Positions 55,042 through 64,000 of a DNA stretch of 64,000 nt are shown here, piece after piece. The position numbers were made by a program, and so were the translations under genes. The notes beneath the pieces are model-generated. The model ran no database searches. It was given only the letters and a program-made list of their open reading frames with translations, and was not told the DNA's origin. Each line of letters opens with the position of its first letter. Position 1 is the stretch's first letter. Source of the DNA: Leptasterias polaris (Eukaryota; Echinodermata; Asteroidea; Forcipulatida; Asteriidae). The DNA is taken from assembly GCA_037783415.1 (NCBI GenBank), contig JAZGTN010000096.1, forward strand, positions 806,001 to 870,000. The letters are read 5' to 3'.

Positions 55042-58000
55042 GTAAGTGCACCAGTTTCGTGAAGAATCTTAAAGCTACACAAAATCAAAATCAAACACTA
55101 CATGTACTTTTCTTCATTTGAAGTAGAAGTTGTATTTTAATCAGGATAGTACTAGTAGTAGTGGAAATCACAAAATTTGAGATTTGATCTGATTGAGTTG
55201 TAAGTAGCCTAGTATCTAGTTTGGATAGAGCTCTTTGAGACATTCATTTTGATACTTTACTTGTGGAGATCGGTTCATGAAAACCGGACTTATGGAAGGT
55301 CAAAGTAAAAAATATTTGACCTTGTTTACATTACAATTTTTGGTGACCTTGTACCAGCGCAACGTTTTCGCAGTTGCGCACAACAGCCAATTCCCCTTGC
55401 GTAATTGAACATTTCCCAAGGCAACGTGTTTGACAATCAAGCGCGAAAAAACGCGACAACTAATACTTTTAATAGTTTTAATTCAAAAAGTAATTACATA
55501 ATTAAATACTCAACTAACTGTCATTTTTGGTTCATTATGGGGCCCCTAAGAGGATAACTACTTACAGTTCACAATGAATTTGAGTGCAGAAAACAAGATT
55601 TCTTGTGATTTTACAGAAAGTTTTTCACAAATACTCCAACAAAACGGACGTCAAATTGCATATCAATCGCGAGAGAAAAACTCCATCTTGAAAGTAGTTC
55701 CGTTTATTTTTATGAATGAAACGATTAACATGGGTTAAATCTATATCCCTCCGCACAACCGATCTCTCTATAGCGTTGTACATGTTGAGGTGGTCACAGT
55801 TTCCCATTAACAAAAAGTGGCTGCGCGGTGAACAGCGCCCTCACTCGGTATTGATTGACACTACTACCGTAGTAGAAGGAAAATATGGCAAAATCATTGC
55901 AATTTATTTACTCATACTAGCCAAAAACATAAATCTTTAATATCTGGGTATAAATTTAAATAATTAAAAGAAACTATTTTTGGTCAATCAAATTTCAATT
56001 TCAATTTGATACATTACAAATAATATTAAATAATTGAATTAAAAAAATCATGTTTGTGGGTAGACCCAGTAACTGGGGCGCTGTACTCCCTCAGGCCTTG
56101 AATTATACGCCGTCATTGCCCTTGTTGTAACTGGCCGCGGCGGCGGCGCCCCGCAAAAAATTACCTTCTTCACTAGTTGCGATAATCGTAACCCTCCATC
56201 CTCCCGAAGGTCGCAGACCTGAGGGTTACAAGACGACAAGCACAAGTTTAGACCATAAGTGCAATTTCGACCAATGTTGACAGACTAGTCACCAGATTTG
56301 CCAAATTTTTACCACTTTCAAAAATCATGACACAAATTCTAAGAACACAGATTTGATCATCAATGTCTAATGAATCCATTCATAACACTCAAAACATCAT
56401 TGACAAAATATTTTTAAGAAAAAAAGACAAAAACTTACCAGAGACTGACCAACGTGTATACAAACATGTAGTAACATCACGACCAATCAGCGTAAAACCA
56501 AACGCCGTGTGCAGACTCAACGTCACAAGCTGAGCGCATTTCATTGCAGTGCACAATCACACAAAAAACAATTTCAAGATTGAGCGCGCGTTCTGATATG
56601 CTAACACATAACTGTAACACATAACTGTGTGCGCCGATACCGCAAACGTGTGGCGCATACTGCGCATTGTGCAAGTCTGTATAAAAACGTAGGCCACGCC
56701 TATGGTAAAGCTGATTGGTCGAGAAAATACGCTGATTGGTCGTTGGTCGAGAAGTAAAAAGTGCGGGGTTTAAAACCTCAACCATCGTCTGTCTACACTT
56801 CACGGGCTTCGCTCAGTCTCCGGTAAAGTTTTTGGGGTTTTTTTCTTCAAAATATTTTCTCAATGATGTTTTGATTATTATGATTGGATTCATTAGACAT
56901 TGATAATCAAATGTGTGTTCTTAGAATTTGTGTCATGATTTTCGAAAGTGGTAAAAAATGGGCAAATCTGGTGACTAGTAGTAGTCTGTAAACATTGGTT
57001 GAAATTGCACGTATGGTCGAATCTTGTGCTCACCGTCTCGTAACGCTCCGGTCTGCGACCGATCGGGAGGAGGGTTACGATTATCGCAAAGTTACTTCTT
57101 CACGGCCTAATTCAAATTGCCGTGCCCTTTCCCTGTTGGCCGTTGTGCCCTTTTTTAAATAGAAGTTTAATACGTTTTCACAATTTCTGTGTTGTCCAGA
57201 AGCACCAGCTGCACCAGAAACTTTTTTTACCCAGTTGTCAATGATTAAGAAAAAACAAACCTTTCTACCCATACAAAGCTGACAGTTGTAGACACTATCC
57301 AGACCTGTCCTGGAGAATGATTGACACTCCTCCTATTGAGACCCAATTACTCTTATTATCTTAATCCTCTGCTGTCTGCTGTTTGTTATACAATTGTTTT
57401 AGCTTGTAATACTCTAAAAGTCTTGCTTCACTCAAAAGACAAGCTGCTGTGTGGTGTCTTTGTGGTTTTGTGACCTGGTTTTGTGACCCTCCCCTTATTA
57501 GGAGAGGGTGTTGTGTTCTTTTAAACATGGAAAGTGTTGACATCTGCTGGCTTATAGTTTTACGGTTTGTTTATTCATGCAAATTGTTTCATCGGGCTTA
57601 CCGACCATAAGGGAACCTCTGGCCAATTTTCAAATTTTTATTTTTTAAATGATTTGTAAAAAAAAACCTTTTTTCAGGATAACGAATGCATTATGGTGTT
57701 ATTTTGATTTACAACTAATAGTTTATTAACCCTCTTGCTGTCTGACCATTCAATACCATTCACTGTGGTTTTGAATGATAGATAAGCTATGCCAGCCTTG
57801 CAATATGATACCATGAGGAAATGCATGTACACAGTACACAGTTTGTTCTGTGCACAGTTGTGCCACCATACACAACTTTGGCAGTTGAATGGTTTCAAAT
57901 GGTTGGTCAACTCACTTGAAAATGTTGCGAACAGTAGGAGGGTTAATGGCCTTCGTGCCTTTTAAATAATTGCATTTTTTGCCTTGGTGCGAAATCTACT

Positions 58001-61000
58001 GGCCTTGGTGCCCTCCAAAATTTAGCATGCTCCAAGGCCAAAGTGGCCTTGCCCTAAAAAAAATTGTAATTCCAGGCCTGCGGTTACAGTTTGCGCCACT
58101 AAACTTCTTAAATGGCTTAGGAAATGGCCATGCATTTAGTCGTTAAACTACAGGGCTTGAATTTGGGGTGAAATCCACGAGACTGCAGGGCTTGTAGCTC
58201 AAAATGCTTACTAGACCAGAAGAGATGATCATGTAGATCTTGTTTGTCTTATGTACATATGTAAGTGTACTTTGATACTCAAGAGAATTGAAAGATATTA
58301 GAATAAAATCTGATTTGTTCACATTGAAATTGAATATATTACACAATGAGGTAGCCTATTATTATTCAATTGAAAAACACAAGACCACCAGGCTTGTCCA
58401 TTCCTGAGTTTACTGGCCCGACGCTAATATCATTGGCCTGCAGTCCTGTGTTAACTCGAGCCCTGTACTAGCATTTGACTCGCAACCAAAAGCAACATAA
58501 TTTATTTTTTTGGAATGTATTTCAATTAAGTCTCCAGAACAACATACTTTTAAGTCCTAAGAAATCCCCTCACTCAAATTTGCATTATTTGTCCGATTGC
58601 AATGTGCACAAAATATATAAAAAAACTATTCTTAGCATTGGGTATGGAAGGATATCAAATATTTATTCAATACTCAAGGATGCTTTACCCAATATTATGA
58701 ATGAAACTTGGAACAAGTATTGTTCAAATGGGCTAGATTTACTGGACTAATTCTATAGTTGTGTTTTTTAAGCTAATGTTTCACAACAGACAAACTGAGC
58801 ATACAAAGTACATGTATGCAGTTTTTATCTAGTCTTTGTTACTTTTTGTGCTATGGTTGGGTGGAAGTTGCATTACTTGTTCCTTTAATAAAACATTCAG
58901 AAGAAATGCATCATAATATCAATGATTGTTGATATTTATTATTATCGCTGTCAAGCAGTCAGGCAATAATGCATTTCTGGAACACATTAGTCCTGTAATC
59001 AAACCATACCATAATTTCATGTACTTCTACTACTTCCATAATCCATGATTACATCCATGACATTCTCTTTTGTATTTGTTTTAATTTACATGTACTCTCT
59101 GGTGCATTTTAGAGAATTTTAGTTATTCTTCAAATGTATTAATAGTTGGCTGTCTTTGTTAGTTTGGTGTTGGGGAGAGCCCTTGCCTCTAGTTAAGCAA
59201 GCATGAAGGTTTTTAAAACACTTATTAGTGGTAACTTTTCTAATCTTATTGTTGCAAATAACATGCAGTATACATGATGTACAATGTACATGTACATGTA
59301 TGTGCACATACATTAACATACCAGCTGTTCCAATCAAAAACCTTTTTGCAGCCGTTATTTTTTCTCCATTCAAATAAATGTAAAGGAAGTGGCAACCTCG
59401 TTCCCAGTGGTGTACGATCTCGCCGTGCCATGTTGTTTTCCGTCCCAGAATGCATCGCTCGATCATATCCCCCTGGAAGTGTGACTTTGAAATATCCAAA
59501 TATATGGGATATTTTAATTAGTCTTGTGGTTGATCCATTCTGTGTTGGAGACTACGCAGAGCGCGCTGTCAAAGGACGCACAAGTCATAGAGCAACTGGC
59601 CCCCTCTACATTAATTCTTTTTCAATCTTGTGATACATTTAACTGTATGCAGTTTAGGGTGACCATATAAAAACATGATTCATTTGAAATGTATTGCATC
59701 GAAGAACGTGCATTCTAACACACGCGTACTAAGCGCCCGACAAGCGCCTAGAGGCGATCAAAAGTTTTTAACAAGCGTACACGCCATAGCAGTCACTTTT
59801 GGTAAGCCAATCAGCGTTGATTTTTAGTGCTTCCCTTCCATGGGTTAGAGACGTACGCGGAGTTAACGGGCGTTACGGCGCGCTGCCCATGGTAGCGAGG
59901 CTGAGGAAGTGGAGCTGGAAGGAGAAATAGTCTGGTCCCTTTTCAGTTTGATGTGAATCAATTTAAATTATTGTGGTTAGATATAGGGTACTTAGCAAAT
60001 ATGGTCATATCTCATTTACAGTGTACATGATCAATGTCTTAGCACCAAGGCAATGTACATGTACCTTGTGTCTATAAAGGTCAAGGCCTATGGATTTCCC
60101 ACAAGCTCAATATCAACATGTAGAGTACCATACTGTAGTAGACCCACATCAATTTTAATCATATTGCATTCTGTGTAACTGTGTGAATTTTTAGCATTGT
60201 AAAGATGTTATCATTAAACCCTAATCCTTTTGGTAGAAAGAGTTTTGTAGGAAGATCTGCAACTCCTGAACAAGAGTCAGCCTTTAACAGTATATGTCTA
60301 AAAACAACTCCAGATACGCAACTGTTGATTAGTACAATAGTTTCATGTACAATGGAGCTTTGTTTGATATACAAATACATCTGCCCTATGTGCTTCCTGG
60401 GTCATATGTACAGACCAATGCAAATCAAGCTCTTGTTTCAATACTCAACGTACACTTCTTGGTACAGGTTCTCAATGACATAACAAGCTTGAGGTCCTTT
60501 GTACTCAATCAATTAACTGAAATTGTTGTAAATGCCCACTTACATGTATCATCAGCCTTGAATTCCTCTGATGTTTAGTCAAGGGTCACTTTTAATAATG
60601 AAAAATTAAGTTCTGTTGGGAAATTGAACTAATGTTGAAAAGAACCTGTGTATTACACACACAAAAAAACACCCTTTTAAAAAAAGATTATGAAGTACAA
60701 TAATAACTGATTTTATTTCTTGTCTTACTCTTTGCAGAAGAAATCAATCAAAATAGCGACAAAGGGTAAGTATTTTGAGATCAGTACATGTACATCAAGA
60801 ATAACTTACTTACTTTTTGCTTACTTTTTTATTTGCTTGCTTAGGTTTATTTATTTATTTGTTCATTGTATTTTCTTTATTGACCTTGTTATTTATTTTA
60901 TACTCATTTCAATAACTTAAAATGTTTGTTTTTTGTTATTTGCGCTTTAAGTAGATTTAACTTGAAGCACATATAATATAAATGAGGGGGTTCGCACTCG

Positions 61001-61667
61001 ACAAGCTTGCTTCTTGCAAATCCCCTCCACATCTTTGTTTAGTCTTATCTACTTGTTTATGTAATTAAAAAATGTACCTCTGCTTCTTATTTTTTGCATT
61101 GATGTGGAAATAAAATGAATGAATGAATGAATGAATGAATGAATAAATCAACAAGCTTTCTGTTCATGTTATACCTTGTTTTGAAATCGTACTACTTTAG
61201 TTCATCAAGAGACTACAAGTTTGTCAATCAAGGTACCATTGTTGTTGTATCCAAGTTATTCACGCCTGCTTGAGAAAGTGAATCTATTATGTCAAACATG
61301 TACAGTCGACTCTCGTTATAACAAGATTGCTAGGACTGGCCAAACTACCTTTACAACAGGAGCATTGTTATAAGGGGACAGCAAAACAAAGAAACACAAA
61401 GCAGAATTGAGATTCAGGACTTCAGAATGTACTCTTTATAAGCAGAACTTCTTAATTACAGTGCTCTTTATAAAGAGGGTTGACTGTATTTACTCCTATT
61501 AATTTGTATTTGTTTGCAGAGAGCAGCAGCAAAATGCATCAGGGGCATTACCTCTTCCTAAGACGCAGGTCAATTTTATTGCAGCAGACCGGTATTTCCT
61601 ACCGTTTGAGCTTGCCTGCCAGTCTAAGGCACCTAGGATTGTCAACACTGCACTGGACTGCCTCCAG
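54918..61667 (+). CDS. ARFGEF1: BIG1/BIG2-type Arf guanine nucleotide exchange factor, first three coding exons
   Basis: Exons 54918-55041, 60738-60765 and 61520-61667 join in phase (1, then 2) to give the first 100 residues; the gene continues past the right edge. BIG proteins activate Arf1/Arf3 at the trans-Golgi and endosomes through a Sec7 domain not present in this window. What is visible is the start of the N-terminal DCB dimerisation domain: [33 protein letters not shown], then [20 protein letters not shown] and [12 protein letters not shown], which parallel the vertebrate BIG1/BIG2 N-terminus. The start ATG 54918 is the one matching family N-termini; an ATG 17 bp upstream is followed at once by a stop. 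Invertebrates usually have one gene for both BIG1 and BIG2, so the symbol is used for the family. Intron 1 (5.7 kb) carries three mobile elements. Confidence 0.92.
56174..57094. mobile_element. Mutator-like foldback element, copy 2 (921 bp), ARFGEF intron 1
   Basis: Same family as 50833-51709 with its core inverted. Flanked by a perfect 9-bp repeat CTTCTTCAC (56165-56173 and 57095-57103). It interrupts a short dispersed repeat (56090-56173 and 57104-57180). Both outward splice-donor-like motifs are present in recognisable form. Confidence 0.92.
57730..57942. mobile_element. piggyBac-like MITE, 213 bp, copy 2, ARFGEF intron 1
   Basis: CCCTC…GAGGG ends with TTAA on both sides (57726-57729, 57943-57946); inverted relative to 33658-33870 and the same length. 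Confidence 0.9.
57948..58082. repeat. Dispersed GGCC-rich short repeat
   Basis: Contains aatggccttcgtgcc, gccttggtgcc and ends gtaattccaggcctg; same family as 36395-36520. Confidence 0.65.
59393..59903. mobile_element. Element with CAACCTCG…CGAGGCTG ends and 9-bp duplication, ARFGEF intron 1
   Basis: 511 bp, flanked by a perfect AGGAAGTGG repeat (59384-59392, 59904-59912). Related to 24147-24558. The 119-residue ORF over its left part is not supported as a gene. Confidence 0.83.
60738..60765 (+). CDS. ARFGEF1: ARFGEF coding exon 2 (28-bp microexon)
   Basis: Encodes [10 protein letters not shown] across its borders. Acceptor actctttgcag, donor gtaagt. The EE joined to QVAL recreates the family sequence VALEE, which supports this very small exon. 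Confidence 0.85.
61116..61145. repeat. (gaat)n microsatellite
   Basis: About seven aatg repeats in ARFGEF intron 2. Confidence 0.9.
61303..61486. mobile_element. pogo/Tigger-like MITE, 184 bp, ARFGEF intron 2
   Basis: Starts CAGTCGACTCTCGTTATAAC and ends, inverted, CAGTCAACCCTCTTTATAA; TA on both sides (61301-61302, 61487-61488). The CAGTCRA…CGTTATAA end is characteristic of pogo/Tigger-derived elements. Confidence 0.85.
61520..61667 (+). CDS. ARFGEF1: ARFGEF coding exon 3
   Basis: Residues 51-100, with [20 protein letters not shown]. Acceptor tgtttgcag, donor gtaggg. A 184-bp pogo-like MITE ends 33 bp before the exon. Confidence 0.95.
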
Positions 61668-63287
61668 GTAGGGTGACATTTTGACATTTTAAACCAGGAA
61701 AGTTAACCAACCATTTTGAACTTTTCCAAGTGTGCAGCTGTGTATGGTAGAATAACTTCACAGAACTATTGCATGTTATTGCACTATATACACTTAACTA
61801 ATTGATCTGATGCATTGATGTCATCATGATGCTGTCTTAAAAATAGAACGATGATGAAACAAACGGTGCATGTGATGCACAAAATTAGCCAATGAAAATT
61901 AGCCTTTTGACCCCTACTCAAATAGTGTTATATGCATAAGGTCAATAAGTCGTCTAGCCCACACATGGTTTTAGTCCGCTTTTAAGTTTTTGTATTTAAA
62001 GTTTTAGACACGCTAACCAAAGTGCATTTCACCGTATATGTGTGTATATATATATGTGTGACAATAAAACATGACTATTGACTATTGAAGTCATTAGTTT
62101 AGAGGTATCAAATGGCAAGAATGCATTTATTTGTGAATCCGTGATTGAAGAACACACTTCATACTAAAAATCCACACTTACTTGGAAATTAATATAAAAT
62201 GGAAACTTGCTTTTGGGAAAACAATGGCACTTATTTAATAAATGTCATTATAAGTATTTTATTACTCAAGCTTGATAAAAACTTGATAATGGCTCAATGT
62301 TGTAAATCTACTAAGCAGCAAATAGGTTTTGCCTGGTGACCTGCTTCTGCTAAGCAGAAATTGTCTTGCCAAGTACATGTAATGAAGCTGTTAGACATGG
62401 AGTTGAAGGGAAGCTGCATGTTTGCTTTCTGCCAGTCTGTCCAGTTTATGTACATGCAAATCAACATTGAGTGGCAACATGGACCTTGCATACTAAGCAA
62501 AAATATGCTAATATCACCATTATCATACGTATGCGCTTCTGCAACTCTATCATGTATAAAGAATTTTGTTATTCTGTTTTATGGTACAACAAACTGTCAA
62601 AGTTTGGACAAGTGCACAAGTACTCAGTTTACTCGATGCTTTCTGAGTCCTGCGGGGAAAAAACCCCAACAGGCTTCTTGGATGGGATTCATATCAGTGC
62701 ACTTTTCCTGAGTAATTCGGTGTATTGTTACTATTAACCTGCGTTAGACCTGCTGTAGAACTAGCTGCATTTTGTCTGCAAATACTTGTGAGCACTTACA
62801 TGTAAATGTACACCCACTGTGTACTTGTGCACTTGTCCAAACTTTGACAGTTTGTACCATAAAGCTGTTATACAGGTACATGTAGAATAGACCCTTTGCA
62901 CTAAGCTCAAACAGTGCCCTCACTGAGGTCAAAAGATGCAGACCTGTCGTTGGCTGAGAGTTGTGCGTGGCAACTACACATGACATCAGGGATGAGATTC
63001 TTCCGCCATTTGGCGGAATTCCGACTTTCAGACTTTGAAAAACCGTCTTTTCTTTTCAGTTCCGACAATTAAAAATCTCCGACTTTAGCAAATTGACTTT
63101 TGAAACTTTCACTTTCCAACATTTTAATATGAAGTTTTGAAGATTTTGAAATGAAATAAACGTTTTTTGATAATGATTACCGTTGCTTTGTGGACGTCTT
63201 TCTCAAATGTTATAATAATAATTCCTTGCAAATCGCATGTCCAAATCACTCACTGTGTAGATCTGATACTTAACTGAGGCAACCAAG
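61668..63287. other. ARFGEF intron 3 (continues off the edge)
   Basis: No further ARFGEF exon was recognised. A partial piggyBac-like MITE (about 61695-61770), MITE pieces (62300-62365), a foldback (62568-62880) and a dispersed repeat with ttccgactttcagactttg (63000-63120) are present. Confidence 0.5.
62568..62880. mobile_element. Foldback, about 310 bp
   Basis: ttatggtacaacaaactgtc then aaagtttggacaagtgcaca at about 62578 is inverted at about 62823-62872. Confidence 0.78.
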
Positions 63288-63460
63288 GCAATAGATCGAT
63301 CCATTAAGCCCCGCCTCCTTACGAGTTGACCAATCACAACCGCGAAACCCGATCACCATTAGTGCAAAGATCACCAAACGGCTCAAATGGTGATAAGATT
63401 TCGCAGTTGTGATTGGTCAATGAGAAATGGGCGTGGCTTAATGGATCGGTGTATTGCCTC
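63288..63460. mobile_element. Foldback, about 175 bp
   Basis: ggcaatagatcgatccatta, gaccaatcacaacc and gcgaaa on the left are mirrored (gcagttgtgattggtcaa, taatggatcggtgtattgcc) on the right. Confidence 0.8.
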
Positions 63461-63490
63461 CATGCCCCTGGTCATTGTCTTGGTGCCCAT

Positions 63491-63947
63491 TGAAATCTTC
63501 CGTGGCCGAGTGGATAAGAGCACCGGACCCAAGCTCTGGTGTTTCAGATCAGCAGAGTGTGGGTTCGACTCGAACCCACACTTCGAGTCCTGGTCGTGAC
63601 ACCTGTGTCCATAAGCAAGACACTTAACCATTATTGCTTCGTCCTTCGGATGGGACGTTAAGCCGTAAGTCCCGTGTGTTGTGTAATGCACGTAAAAGAA
63701 CCCAGTGCACTTATCGAAAAGAGAAGAGGTTCGCCCCGGTGTTCCTGGTTTGATTGGCTGCATATTGCGCCACAGCACCTTGTAAACCATTACATGGTGC
63801 TATGTAAAGGAATAGGTCTCATACTTCAAAACGTAGCTCCACATACCTTGCAGGAAAAAATACCTAGCGCTTTGATACGCCCCTAGGGGTGTGATAAAGC
63901 GCTATACATGTATAAGAACCCAGTATTATTATTATTAATGTCCCTCA
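63491..63947 (+). mobile_element. tRNA-derived SINE, nearly intact
   Basis: The head has a perfect polymerase III A box (TGGCCGAGTGG, 63503-63513) and a near-perfect B box (GGTTCGACTCG, 63562-63572). The body has gcttcgtccttcggatggga and cacgtaaaagaacccagtgc; the 3' part has agcgctttgatacgcccc, gcgctatacatgtataa and a (tat)n tail. It is a retroposon, not a functional tRNA gene. Confidence 0.88.
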
Positions 63948-64000
63948 CAGTAAGTGCCCTTTACTAATAAAGACAAACTGCCTTGGTCAATAAAAGATGA

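Noticed and set aside
58475..58750. 91-codon plus-strand ORF in ARFGEF intron 1
   Set aside because: No recognisable domain, no convincing splice sites, and no link to the ARFGEF reading frame.
59274..59633. 119-codon plus-strand ORF
   Set aside because: Lies across the left end of a mobile element and has no recognisable domain.
63491..63590. tRNA gene
   Set aside because: The A and B boxes belong to the head of a SINE; the cloverleaf is not intact and the body and tail are retroposon sequence.

Overview
This is animal (intron-rich, repeat-dense) nuclear DNA. The protein sequences are closest to what I know of invertebrate deuterostomes, and the repeat style (very many short inverted-repeat elements, tRNA-derived SINEs, long G or C runs) fits a marine invertebrate, most likely an echinoderm. 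Species cannot be fixed from sequence alone. There are no rRNA genes, CRISPR arrays or bacterial operons.

Five genes are supported by exon-by-exon reading with matching splice phases. (1) 1031-1115, minus: the first coding exon (signal peptide) of an unidentified secreted or membrane protein that runs off the left edge. (2) 5676-11096, minus: geminin (GMNN), six coding exons, complete, 266 residues. (3) 15991-21043, plus: TBP-like protein 1 (TBPL1/TLF/TRF2), five coding exons, complete, 360 residues. (4) 31527-50692, minus: cytosolic carboxypeptidase 5 (AGBL5/CCP5), fourteen coding exons giving 1137 residues, with only the terminal exon not located. (5) 54918 to beyond the right edge, plus: the first three coding exons (100 residues) of a BIG1/BIG2-type Arf guanine exchange factor (ARFGEF1/2).

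Layout: geminin and TBPL1 are divergent (about 4.9 kb between start codons), TBPL1 and AGBL5 are convergent, AGBL5 and ARFGEF are divergent (about 4.2 kb between start codons). The genes are not a functional operon: they serve replication licensing, core-promoter transcription, tubulin deglutamylation and Golgi/endosome trafficking respectively.

Most of the remaining sequence is mobile or tandem DNA. Notable: two copies of a Mutator-like foldback element with 9-bp target duplications and a promoter-like core, one of them 141 bp upstream of the AGBL5 start codon; a three-level nested insertion (element in element in SINE) ending 9 bp from an AGBL5 exon; a 45-bp minisatellite with a perfect 10-unit higher-order duplication, open in several frames on both strands but intronic; two piggyBac-like 213-bp elements; a foldback element whose arms are made of short subrepeats; and an inverted-repeat element carrying the tail of a LINE reverse transcriptase.
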